Part shown: positions 17,321 through 25,041 of the stretch, piece by piece
How the letters are laid out: every line of letters starts with the position of its first letter
Numbering within the stretch: position 1 is the first letter of the stretch
NCBI RefSeq assembly: GCF_014852685.1
Contig: NZ_JACZDF010000003.1
Span: forward strand, 186,001-250,000
Reading direction: 5' to 3'
Length of the DNA: 64,000 bases
Origin: Flavimobilis rhizosphaerae
GTDB lineage: Bacteria; Actinomycetota; Actinomycetes; Actinomycetales; Cellulomonadaceae
Notes under the pieces: model-generated
Told to the model about the DNA's origin: nothing
Databases searched by the model: none
What the model saw: the letters and a program-made list of their open reading frames with translations, nothing else
Position numbers and translations under genes: made by a program

Positions 17321-18403
17321 GTGCCCGTCGCCCGCTTCCTGCTGCGCCGCCTCGCAGCGCTGACCGCCCTCCTGGTCGCGCTGTCGTTCATCGTGTTCTC
17401 GCTCCTGCACGTCGCACCGGGCAACCTCGTGAAGAACCTCCTCGGCCCGCGGCCGGCCACCCCGGAGGCCGTCGCGGCGATCCGCGAGCGCTACCACCTC
17501 GACGAGCCGTTCCTCGCGCAGTACGCCCACTGGCTCGGCGGGGTCCTGCGCGGGGACCTCGGCGTCTCGGCGCGTTCGGGCACGGACATCACGACGGTCC
17601 TCGGCGACCGCGTCGGCCTCACGCTCCTCCTCGCGGGCCTCGCGGCACTCCTCGCGATCGGGGTCGGCGTGCCGCTCGGCATCCGTGCGGCGCAACGCAC
17701 CGGCTCGCTCACCGACCGGCTCATCACGGGTTCCGCGGTCGTCGGCGTCTCGGCGCCGGGCTTCGCCGTCGGCCTCCTGCTCCTCTACGTCTTCGCGGTG
17801 ATGCTCGGCTGGTTCCCCATCTACGGCACGGGTGAGCCCGGCCTCGACCGGCTGCGGCACCTCGCGCTGCCGGCCGTCGCGCTCGCGCTCGGCACGGGCG
17901 CGATGGTCGTCAAGGTGACGCGCACCGCCGTCGCGCGCGAGCTCCAGCAGGACTACGTGACGTTTGCGCGCTCGCGCGGCGTGCCGGAGCGCGTCGTGCG
18001 CCGCACGTACCTGCGCAACGCGTCAGTGCCGGTCGTCACGAGCGCAGGGCTTGTCGTCGCGGGGCTCGTCGGCGGGTCGGTGCTCGTCGAGAGCGTCTTC
18101 GCGATCCCGGGGCTCGGTGTCCTCCTCGCCGACTCCATCACGTACAAGGACGTGCCGGTCGTCCAGGCGATCACGCTGCTCGTCGCGGCGACGATCGGCG
18201 TGACGACGGCGCTCGTCGACCTCTACACGGCCGTCGCCGACCCGCGCGTGCGCCGCGCGACCGTCGGGCACGGCCGCGGTCGCGGCGCCGTGGGCGCCGT
18301 CGCCGACCCGACGCTGCCTGACGCGTCCCTGCCGACGTCCGCCCTGCCCGACGGCTCCCTGCCCGGCGGGATGCCCGGACCCGGCGCGGGAGGTGCCGCA
18401 TGA
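17321..18403 (+). CDS. DppB-type ABC permease
   Basis: 360 residues from GTG 17321, where the usual N-terminus ARFLLRRLAALTALLVALSF of this family begins; the longer frame upstream is poor. Six membrane segments. Family markers: FSLLHVAPGNLVKNLLG, an ERYHLDEPFLAQYAHWL segment, and the ATPase-docking EAA loop near RSRGVPERVVRRTYLRNASVP. The C-terminus carries an unusual 40-residue Pro/Gly/Ser-rich tail after the last helix. Overlaps the next permease by ATGA. It transports peptides or a similar solute inward across the cytoplasmic membrane. Confidence 0.92.
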   Translation: MPVARFLLRRLAALTALLVALSFIVFSLLHVAPGNLVKNLLGPRPATPEAVAAIRERYHLDEPFLAQYAHWLGGVLRGDLGVSARSGTDITTVLGDRVGLTLLLAGLAALLAIGVGVPLGIRAAQRTGSLTDRLITGSAVVGVSAPGFAVGLLLLYVFAVMLGWFPIYGTGEPGLDRLRHLALPAVALALGTGAMVVKVTRTAVARELQQDYVTFARSRGVPERVVRRTYLRNASVPVVTSAGLVVAGLVGGSVLVESVFAIPGLGVLLADSITYKDVPVVQAITLLVAATIGVTTALVDLYTAVADPRVRRATVGHGRGRGAVGAVADPTLPDASLPTSALPDGSLPGGMPGPGAGGAA

Positions 18404-19269
18404 CGACGACGCTTCCCACCGAGACCGGCCTTCGCGCGCGCCTCGCCCGCGCAACCCGCCGCCTGCGCCGCGTCCCTGGCACGGTCGCCGTCGCCGCGCT
18501 GCTCCTCCTCGCCGTCGCGGTCCTCGTCATCGTGCCCGTCGCGCCGCACGCGTTCGACCAGGACGTCCTCCTCGGCGCGACTCCCGCCGGGACGCCCGGG
18601 CACCCGCTCGGAACCGACGGCCTCGGGCGCGACGTCCTCGCGCTCACCCTCGCGGGCGCGCGCTCGGCGATCGTCGGACCCGTCGTCGTCGCGCTCGGCT
18701 CGATGCTCCTCGGGATCGTCCTCGGCACGCTCGCCGGGTACCGCGGCGGCTGGATCGACGCGGTCGTCTCCCGGTACGTCGACCTCACGCTCGCGATGCC
18801 CGCGCTGCTCCTCGCGATCGTCGTCGCGGGCGTCGTCGGCGGCGGCTACTGGATCACGGTGCTCGTCCTCGTCGTGCTCTTCTCGCCGAGCGACATCCGC
18901 ATCGTCCGCGGCGCCGTCCTCCAGCACGCGCACCGGCCTTACATCGAATCGACCCGCGTCCTCGGGCTGCCCGCGTGGCGCGTCATGTGGCGGCACCTCC
19001 TGCCGAACGTGCGTCCGCTCGTCCTCACGACGATGCTCCTCAACATCGCGTACGCGCTCGTGTCGATGTCCGGCCTCACCTACCTCGGGCTCGGTGTGAG
19101 CCCCAGTGCCGCCGACTGGGGTCTGCAGCTCTCCGACGGCCGCGACCTGCTGTGGACGAACCCCGCCGCGTCGGTCGTCCCCGGGCTCGCGATCATCCTC
19201 GTCGCCACGGCCGTCAACCTCGTCGGCGACCACCTGTCCGAACGCCTCGACCGCGGGGAGGACGCATGA
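18400..19269 (+). CDS. DppC-type ABC permease
   Basis: 289 residues, ATG overlapping the previous stop. An N-terminal basic segment, then a first helix (AVAALLLLAVAVLVIVPV), the GHPLGTDGLGRDVLALTLAGAR block that marks DppC/OppC proteins, and the EAA loop STRVLGLPAWRVMWRHLLPN. Six membrane segments in all. It forms the second half of the membrane channel with the DppB-type protein. Its stop overlaps the start of the ATPase gene (ATGA). Confidence 0.92.
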   Translation: MTTTLPTETGLRARLARATRRLRRVPGTVAVAALLLLAVAVLVIVPVAPHAFDQDVLLGATPAGTPGHPLGTDGLGRDVLALTLAGARSAIVGPVVVALGSMLLGIVLGTLAGYRGGWIDAVVSRYVDLTLAMPALLLAIVVAGVVGGGYWITVLVLVVLFSPSDIRIVRGAVLQHAHRPYIESTRVLGLPAWRVMWRHLLPNVRPLVLTTMLLNIAYALVSMSGLTYLGLGVSPSAADWGLQLSDGRDLLWTNPAASVVPGLAIILVATAVNLVGDHLSERLDRGEDA

Positions 19270-20945
19270 CCGACGCCGCCCTCACGCTCACGGACCTCCG
19301 CGTCACCGCGGGTGCCCGCACGATCATCGACGGCCTCGACCTCACGGTGCAGCGCGGTCGGACGCTCGGCGTCGTCGGCGAGTCGGGCTCGGGCAAGACC
19401 ATGCTCGTCCGCGCCCTCACGGGACTCCTGCCTGCGGGCGTCGCCGCGACCGGCACGTACGAGCTCACTGGCGCACGCGTCGACCTCACCGGCAGTCCGC
19501 GCGCGTGGGCACGCGTGCGAGGCCGTCGCATCGTCCTCGTGCTCCAGGACCCGTTCACGTCGCTCGACCCCATGCAGCGCTGCGGCACGCAGATCCTCGC
19601 CGGACGCTCCGGGGAGCAGGGGCTCCGCGCTGTGCGCGGGCGACGCGCGGACCGCGACGCCGAGGTCGCCCGGCGCCTCGCCGAGGTCGGCCTGCCCGCG
19701 CACGTCGGCCGTCAGTACCCTCACGAGCTCTCGGGCGGCATGCGGCAGCGCGTCGCGCTCGCCGCAGCACTCGCCGCAGACCCTGACGTCCTCCTCGCCG
19801 ACGAGCCGACGACCGCGCTCGACGTCACGACGCAGCGCGAGATCCTCGACCTCCTCGCGCGCGTCCAGGCGGCGCGCGGCATGACCGTCGTCCTCATCAC
19901 GCACGACCTCGCGCTCGCCCGCGAACGGTGCGACGACCTCGTCGTCGTCCGCGCGGGCGAGATCGTCGAGCGCGGGCCGGCCCGCGAGGTCTTCGAGAAC
20001 CCGCAGCACCCGTACACGCGCCAGCTCCACGACGCCGCTGCGGGGAGGCTCCGCGAGGGTGCGGTCGTCGGCGACGGAGCGCTCCTGCGGGTCGAGGGGC
20101 TGCGCAAGACGTTCCACGGGGCGTCGGCGCCCGCGGTCGACGACGTGTCGCTCACCGTCGCGCCCGGCGAGTGCGTCGGTGTCGTCGGCGAGTCCGGTTC
20201 CGGCAAGACGACGGTCGCGCGCATCGTCGTCGGGCTCGAGACCGCGGACGCGGGACGGGTCGTGTTCGCGGGCGACGGTGGCGCGGCGGGTGCTGAGTGC
20301 GTCGCGTCGCGTGCGTCGGGCACAGGTGCGTCGGGCACGTCGTCGTCGGCAAGCGCCGAACGTCGGCGCGCCGAGCGCCGCCGCGGCCACCGCGGCACGG
20401 GCCGCGACCCGCGCGACGTGCAGATCGTCTTCCAGGACCCGTACTCCGCGCTCAACCCTGCGCTGACGGTCGGCGCGATGCTCGACGAGGCTCTCGCGGT
20501 CGGGCCGCGGACGCGGACCGTCAGCGAGCTGCTGACGATGGTCGGCCTGCCGACGTCCTACGCGCGGCGGCTGCCCGCCCGGCTCTCGGGCGGTGAGCGG
20601 CAGCGTGTCGCGATCGCGCGCGCCCTCGCGCCGGAGCCGCGGCTGCTCGTGTGCGACGAGTCCGTCTCGGCGCTCGACGTCTCGGTGCAGGAGCAGATCC
20701 TCGACCTGCTGGCCGCGCTGCGGCGGGACCTCGGGCTGACGATCCTCTTCATCTCGCACGACCTCACGGTCATGCAGCAGGTGACGGACCGCGTGTATGT
20801 CATGCGGTCGGGGCGGGTCGTCGAGTCCGGTCCGACGTCGCGAGTCCTCGCGGAACCTGAGCACCCGTACACGCGGTCGCTGCTCGCGGCTGTCCCCGGG
20901 GCTCCCATCCCCTCGACGCCCTTACCCCCGCCGTCCGATAGCTGA
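19266..20945 (+). CDS. Double ABC ATPase (DppD-DppF fusion)
   Basis: 559 residues containing two complete ATPase domains. Domain 1: Walker A GESGSGKT at 38-45, signature LSGGMRQRVAL, Walker B VLLADEPTTALD, H-loop ITHD. Domain 2: Walker A GESGSGKTT near residue 305, signature LSGGERQRVAI, LLVCDESVSALD and ISHD. Each ends with the peptide-transporter motif NPQHPYTR / EPEHPYTR. Domain 2 carries a roughly 40-residue Ser/Arg-rich insert between Walker A and the Q-loop, which is unusual. It powers import by the preceding permeases. The final codons and the TGA stop lie in repeat B2. Confidence 0.93.
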   Translation: MTDAALTLTDLRVTAGARTIIDGLDLTVQRGRTLGVVGESGSGKTMLVRALTGLLPAGVAATGTYELTGARVDLTGSPRAWARVRGRRIVLVLQDPFTSLDPMQRCGTQILAGRSGEQGLRAVRGRRADRDAEVARRLAEVGLPAHVGRQYPHELSGGMRQRVALAAALAADPDVLLADEPTTALDVTTQREILDLLARVQAARGMTVVLITHDLALARERCDDLVVVRAGEIVERGPAREVFENPQHPYTRQLHDAAAGRLREGAVVGDGALLRVEGLRKTFHGASAPAVDDVSLTVAPGECVGVVGESGSGKTTVARIVVGLETADAGRVVFAGDGGAAGAECVASRASGTGASGTSSSASAERRRAERRRGHRGTGRDPRDVQIVFQDPYSALNPALTVGAMLDEALAVGPRTRTVSELLTMVGLPTSYARRLPARLSGGERQRVAIARALAPEPRLLVCDESVSALDVSVQEQILDLLAALRRDLGLTILFISHDLTVMQQVTDRVYVMRSGRVVESGPTSRVLAEPEHPYTRSLLAAVPGAPIPSTPLPPPSDS

Positions 20946-20978
20946 TCCGTACACGTCACATGTCCCGATCCGCTATCG
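20936..20978. repeat. Family B palindrome, copy B2
   Basis: Arms CGATAGCTGATC (20936-20947) and GATCCGCTATCG (20967-20978) pair with one mismatch. The left arm supplies the TGA stop (20943-20945) of the double ATPase. Confidence 0.85.
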
Positions 20979-21018
20979 ATCGCCGCGCCCAGCCTCCCGA
21001 TCACCCCGCGTAGTGGTC

Positions 21019-21061
21019 CGATAGCCGATCCACATACCTGAGCCGCCCCGATCGGCTATCG
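21019..21061. repeat. Family B palindrome, copy B3
   Basis: Perfect 12-bp arms CGATAGCCGATC (21019-21030) and its complement (21050-21061). It lies 40 bases after B2 in the same gap. Confidence 0.85.
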
Positions 21062-21088
21062 AGCCACATTCCCGTCCGATCCCTCTCC

Positions 21089-21140
21089 CGACGGATTGAC
21101 GCGTTCCCCCGTTCCATGGGTGGATCGCATCAATCCGCCG
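21089..21140. repeat. Family A palindrome, copy A2
   Basis: Left end CGACGGATTGACGCGTTCCC, right end GATCGCATCAATCCGCCG; inner pairing is imperfect. It follows B3 by 27 bases and ends 25 bases before the TTG start of the amidohydrolase. Confidence 0.75.
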
Positions 21141-21165
21141 AGGAACTTCAGTCCTGGAGATCGCC

Positions 21166-22875
21166 TTGACCAGCCAGACCGCGCCCGACGTCCTCCTCGT
21201 CGGCGGCCACGTCTTCACCGCAACCCCCGGCGACGACGAGCCAGTCGCCGCCGCAGTCGCCCTCACCGGCGAGCGCATCACGGCCGTCGGACCCGACGAC
21301 GAGCTCCGGGCCCTCGCAGGCCCCGCGACGCGCATCGTCGACGTCACCGGCCGCCTCGTGCTGCCCGGCTTCCAGGACACCCACGTCCACCCGATCCTCG
21401 CCTCGGGCATGGACGCGCGGCTCAACGTCCTCGACCAGCCCGACCTCGCCGGCACGCTCGACGCGATCGGTGCGTGGGCGGCCGCACACCCCGAGCTCGA
21501 ATGGGTGACCGGCTGGGGCTGGCAGGCCGACCACTTCGACGGCGGCTTCCCGACGCGGCAGCAGCTCGACGCGCTCGTCCCCGACCGCCCCGCTTTCCTC
21601 CACCGCTCCGACGGTCACGCGTCGTGGGTCAACACGCGCGCGATCGAGCTCGCAGGCCTCGACGACGACGGCTCGGGCCGCCCGCCCGCGGACCCGCCGG
21701 GCGGCTACGTGCAGCGTGGGGCCGACGGCCGCGCGACCGGTGTGCTCATCGAGTGGGCGACGGGCATCGTCGAGAAGCACGTGCCCGACGCGCCGCTCGC
21801 CGACCGCCACGCGCACCTCCTCGCTGGCCAGCGCGCGCTGCTCGCGCAGGGCATCACCGCGTGGCAGGACGCGTCCGTGCGGCCCGCCGAGCAGGAGGTC
21901 TACGAGCTTGCCGACTCCCGCGGCGAGCTCGTCGCAACCGTCGTCGGAGCGCTGCGCTGGGAGCACGAGCGCGGCTTCGAGCAGGTCGCAGAGCTCGTCG
22001 AGCGTCGGGCCTCGATCGAGGCGCGCGCCGCAGCGCGCGGCGTGCCGTCCCGCTTCCGGCCCACGAGCGTGAAGATCATGCACGACGGCGTCGTCGACGG
22101 GTCCCTCACGGCCGCGATGCTCGACCCCTACCTCGACGCCGACGGCACGGTGTCGACGAACCGCGGCGACTCCTACCACGCGACCGAAGACCTCGACCGG
22201 CTCGTCACCGCGCTCATGGCCGAGGGCTTCCAGCCGCACTTCCACGCGATCGGCGACCGCGGCGTGCGCGAGTGCCTCGACGCGGTCGCGCGGGCGCGCG
22301 CGTCGCTCGGCCGTCACGCACCGCACCACGACGCGTCGGGCCGCGACGTGCGGCCGATCGTCTCCCACGTCCAGGTCGTCCACCCCGACGACCGCGCGCG
22401 CGTCGCCGAGCTAGGGACGGTCATCTCTGCGCAGCCCCTGTGGGCGAACTGCGAGGACGTGCAGACCGAGCTGACGATGCCGTTCCTCGGCGAGGAACGC
22501 TCCGCGTGGCAGTACCCGTTCGCGTCGCTCGCGGCCGCCGGCGCGCCGCTCGCAGGCGGCTCGGACTGGCCCGTCTCGACCGCCGACCCGCTCCAAGGCA
22601 TCCACACGGCCGTGACGCGCAGGCTCCACGGCGAGGACCGGAGCCCGCTCTACCCCGAGGAGGCTCTCCCGCTTGCGGAGGCCGTGCAGATGTACACGTA
22701 CGGCTCCGCCGTCGCGAACCACCGGGAGGACGAGTCGGGGCAGGTCGCGCCCGGGCTGCTCGCGGATCTTGCGATCGTCGACCGCAACATCTTCGCGGCG
22801 GCCGCCGACGAGATCGGCGCGGCGCGCGTCGTGGCGACGTGGGTCCGCGGCATCGAGGTCTACCGCGCGGGTTGA
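21166..22875 (+). CDS. YtcJ-like amidohydrolase
   Basis: 569 residues. The TTG start at 21166 is supported by GGAG 7 bases upstream and by the family N-terminus PDVLLVGGHVFTATPGD. Metal-binding DTHVHP lies near residue 70. Further family blocks are WVTGWGWQADHFDGGFPTR, HRSDGHASWVNTRAIELAG and a late GGSDWPVSTADPLQGIH. Amidohydrolase family 3 enzymes of the YtcJ type hydrolyse C-N bonds with one or two metal ions; substrates are seldom known. It stands alone, downstream of three repeats and convergent with a small membrane protein gene across repeat A3. Confidence 0.9.
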   Translation: MTSQTAPDVLLVGGHVFTATPGDDEPVAAAVALTGERITAVGPDDELRALAGPATRIVDVTGRLVLPGFQDTHVHPILASGMDARLNVLDQPDLAGTLDAIGAWAAAHPELEWVTGWGWQADHFDGGFPTRQQLDALVPDRPAFLHRSDGHASWVNTRAIELAGLDDDGSGRPPADPPGGYVQRGADGRATGVLIEWATGIVEKHVPDAPLADRHAHLLAGQRALLAQGITAWQDASVRPAEQEVYELADSRGELVATVVGALRWEHERGFEQVAELVERRASIEARAAARGVPSRFRPTSVKIMHDGVVDGSLTAAMLDPYLDADGTVSTNRGDSYHATEDLDRLVTALMAEGFQPHFHAIGDRGVRECLDAVARARASLGRHAPHHDASGRDVRPIVSHVQVVHPDDRARVAELGTVISAQPLWANCEDVQTELTMPFLGEERSAWQYPFASLAAAGAPLAGGSDWPVSTADPLQGIHTAVTRRLHGEDRSPLYPEEALPLAEAVQMYTYGSAVANHREDESGQVAPGLLADLAIVDRNIFAAAADEIGAARVVATWVRGIEVYRAG

Positions 22876-22887
22876 CCGCCCCCGTCC

Positions 22888-22941
22888 CGACGGATTGAGG
22901 GCTTCCCCCCATTCGATGCGGGGGGTGCCATCAATCCGTCG
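22888..22941. repeat. Family A palindrome, copy A3
   Basis: Ends CGACGGATTGA (22888-22898) and TCAATCCGTCG (22931-22941) pair perfectly; the inner C-run and G-run pair around an ATTCGAT turn. The right arm contains the stop codon of the minus-strand membrane protein (22931-22933). Confidence 0.87.
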
Positions 22942-23527
22942 ACGGGTCGCGGGGCAGCGGCACGTCGGCACCCGCGACGTTCGCCGACGCCGCTAACGGT
23001 CGCGCGCACCACGGCACGCCGACAAACCCCGCGATCGCGGCCACGACAGCCGACACGACCACGGCCGGCGCCAGCTCGGCCGACCACCGCCCCCCGGCCA
23101 TGACCGGCCACACCGCGAGCGCGGCCGCGACGGGCGCCGCAGCGAGCGCGACGCGCGTCGAGAGCCGGACCGCACCCGCTGCGCGCTGCGCGATCCTCTG
23201 CATGACCGGCGTGAGCACCGCCGCGAGGAGCACCCCGACGACGGCACCCACCAACGAGCCGACCCAGAACCCGGCGCCGACGTACCCCGTGCCGAGGCTC
23301 GCCACCGCCCCGGCGAAGCCACCGGACGCGCCTCCGCCGACCGCGCCCAGGGTGAACGTCCGCGCGGCGACGGAGAGCTGGGCGTCACGGACCGGGTCGA
23401 CCGCGGGCCCCCCGGTGAGCACCGGCTCGGTGAGCACGCCACGCTCAGCCTCGCGCCGCGCGCGGGCCTCCGCGCGACGGTCGCGGGCCGTCGGCCTCAG
23501 GATGGAAGTGCGCGCATCGTCCGTCAT
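22931..23527 (-). CDS. Small membrane protein of unknown function
   Basis: 198 residues from ATG 23527, preferred over a start 14 codons upstream because the nearest convincing N-terminus is MTDDARTSILRPTARDRR. The head is basic and cytoplasmic. Four hydrophobic segments follow: about 65-85 (Gly-rich, GGASGGFAGAVASLGTG), 88-108, 130-150 and 155-178. No family recognised. Its last residues and TGA stop come from repeat A3, so the C-terminus RDPSTD is repeat-encoded. Confidence 0.65.
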   Translation of the reverse strand: MTDDARTSILRPTARDRRAEARARREAERGVLTEPVLTGGPAVDPVRDAQLSVAARTFTLGAVGGGASGGFAGAVASLGTGYVGAGFWVGSLVGAVVGVLLAAVLTPVMQRIAQRAAGAVRLSTRVALAAAPVAAALAVWPVMAGGRWSAELAPAVVVSAVVAAIAGFVGVPWCARPLAASANVAGADVPLPRDPSTD

Positions 23528-23601
23528 ACCCCCATCCAAGCAGCGGAATCCGTCGCCGTCACCGTGCATTCCCTCTCACGGCCGCGTGGCAGGATCGGGG
23601 C

Positions 23602-24234
23602 GTGCCCTACGCCGTCATCGACACGGAGACCACAGGTTTCTCGCCCGCCAAGGGCGACCGCATGCTCGAGATCGCCGTCGTCCGGCTCGACGACGCGGGC
23701 GAGGTGCTCGACACGTGGGAGACGCTGCTCGACCCGGGTCGCAGCGTCGGCGCGACGCACGTCCACGGGATCACGGCGGCGGACGTCGTCGGCGCGCCCG
23801 TCTTCCGTGAGGTCGCGGCGCACGTCGCGGGGCTGCTCGCGGGGCACGTCGTCGTCGGGCACAACGTCGACTTCGACCTGCGGTTCCTCTCCGCGGAGCT
23901 CGCGGCAGCGAGCGTGCCGTTCACGCTCGCCGGCAAGCTGTGCACGCAGCGGCTCGCGGCCGACTACCTGCCGGGGCCGAAGCGCACGCTCGCGGTGTGC
24001 TGCGAGCAGGCGGGGATCGTCAACGACCATGCGCACTCGGCGCTCGGGGACACGCTCGCAACGGCCGAGCTCTTCGCGTTCTACCTGCGGCACCACGGCG
24101 GCTCGCCGCCGTGGGCGGCGGCGGTCACTCGGGCTGCCCACGCCCTGCCGGGGACGGACCTCTTCGCGGCGCTCACGGCGCCTCCGCTCCCCCGCACCCA
24201 CACTCGCACCCGCACGCACTCTGCCGCGAGATAG
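23602..24234 (+). CDS. DEDDh 3'-5' exonuclease (DnaQ/epsilon-like)
   Basis: 210 residues. All exonuclease motifs are visible: Exo I VIDTETTGF (Asp, Glu) near residue 5, Exo II GHNVDFDLRFL near 92, Exo III HSALGDTLATAELF (His, Asp) near 147. It would remove nucleotides from DNA or RNA 3' ends with two metal ions. Compared with PolC/DnaQ proteins it lacks a polymerase-binding tail; instead it ends in a short Thr/Arg/His stretch of THTRTRTHS type. The TAG stop is inside the outer arm of repeat C2. It is a stand-alone gene, divergent from the membrane protein. Confidence 0.9.
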   Translation: MPYAVIDTETTGFSPAKGDRMLEIAVVRLDDAGEVLDTWETLLDPGRSVGATHVHGITAADVVGAPVFREVAAHVAGLLAGHVVVGHNVDFDLRFLSAELAAASVPFTLAGKLCTQRLAADYLPGPKRTLAVCCEQAGIVNDHAHSALGDTLATAELFAFYLRHHGGSPPWAAAVTRAAHALPGTDLFAALTAPPLPRTHTRTRTHSAAR

Positions 24235-24296
24235 GGGTTTCACGCCGAGATAGCGTCTGTCGAGCGCTATCTCGGCGGTAGACCGCTATCTCGCGG
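24224..24296. repeat. Family C nested palindrome, copy C2
   Basis: Outer arms CCGCGAGATAG (24224-24234) and CTATCTCGCGG (24286-24296) and inner arms CGCCGAGATAGCG (24243-24255) and its complement (24265-24277) are all perfect. The exonuclease stop TAG (24232-24234) is in the outer arm. The convergent peptidase gene ends 13 bases further on. Confidence 0.87.
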
Positions 24297-24309
24297 ACGG
24301 GTGGACGCA

Positions 24310-24798
24310 TCAGGGTTGGTACGTCCAGTGCCAGGGCTCCTCCGCGATGGTCTCCGCGAAGCCGTGGTCGGCCGCGTGCTCGCGCATCCACTCGACCTCT
24401 TCCCAGTCGAGCGTGAGGTCGACGCTCAGACCCAGCCCGTGCTCCGACGTCCCCGGCGCGGCGGCACGTCCACCCTCGGAGAGCAGACCGAACTCCTCGA
24501 CCATCGCCACCTGCGCGTCGTAGTCGCGATACGCGGAGTTGACGGTCCACCTGACGTCGGCCTTCTTCGCGGCCTTCTCGAGCGTGCGGAACGCGGCGGC
24601 GGCGTCCTTGCGCAGCTCGTAGCCACCGCCGATCGACGTGAGTTCGTCGGCCGTGAGGCGTCCGTTCTTGTCGGAGCGGCGGGCGAGCTCGGTCGTGGGG
24701 ACGTCGGCCTCCGCGGTCGCGGAGCGCACGAGGTGGGTTCCGCCGACGGCGACGACGAGCAGGACGATGACCGCGAGGACGCGGCGGACGAGGTGCAT
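24310..24798 (-). CDS. VanY-type D,D-carboxypeptidase, membrane-anchored
   Basis: 162 residues. N-terminal membrane helix (VLAVIVLLVVAVGGTHLV), then a peptidase M15B/VanY domain: VRWTVNSAYRDYDAQVAM, the zinc ligands in GTSEHGLGLSVDLT (His, Asp) and the C-terminal EEPWHWTYQP with its His. The catalytic Glu and all three zinc ligands are present. It would trim the terminal D-alanine of peptidoglycan stems outside the membrane. No vancomycin-resistance genes adjoin it, so housekeeping wall remodelling is more likely. Start at 24798 chosen for the signal anchor. Confidence 0.88.
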   Translation of the reverse strand: MHLVRRVLAVIVLLVVAVGGTHLVRSATAEADVPTTELARRSDKNGRLTADELTSIGGGYELRKDAAAAFRTLEKAAKKADVRWTVNSAYRDYDAQVAMVEEFGLLSEGGRAAAPGTSEHGLGLSVDLTLDWEEVEWMREHAADHGFAETIAEEPWHWTYQP

Positions 24799-25041
24799 GC
24801 GGAAACCGTAGCGTGGGTGAGAACTCGGACAGATCCCCCCGTGGTATGACTGCGACGCGTGACCGTCCACCTCGGTCGCAGCGAATCGACGACCCGGCAG
24901 GACCGAGCTGTCGCTCGGCCGGCCGCCGTTCCACGCGGGGGCGTGCGTCAGATCAGGTGGGATCGGGTGCGGCGCCGGATCCGCTCGACCCGACGAACCA
25001 GAGGACGGGAAACGCTTGTGCGGCGGGGATCGCAGCCATGG

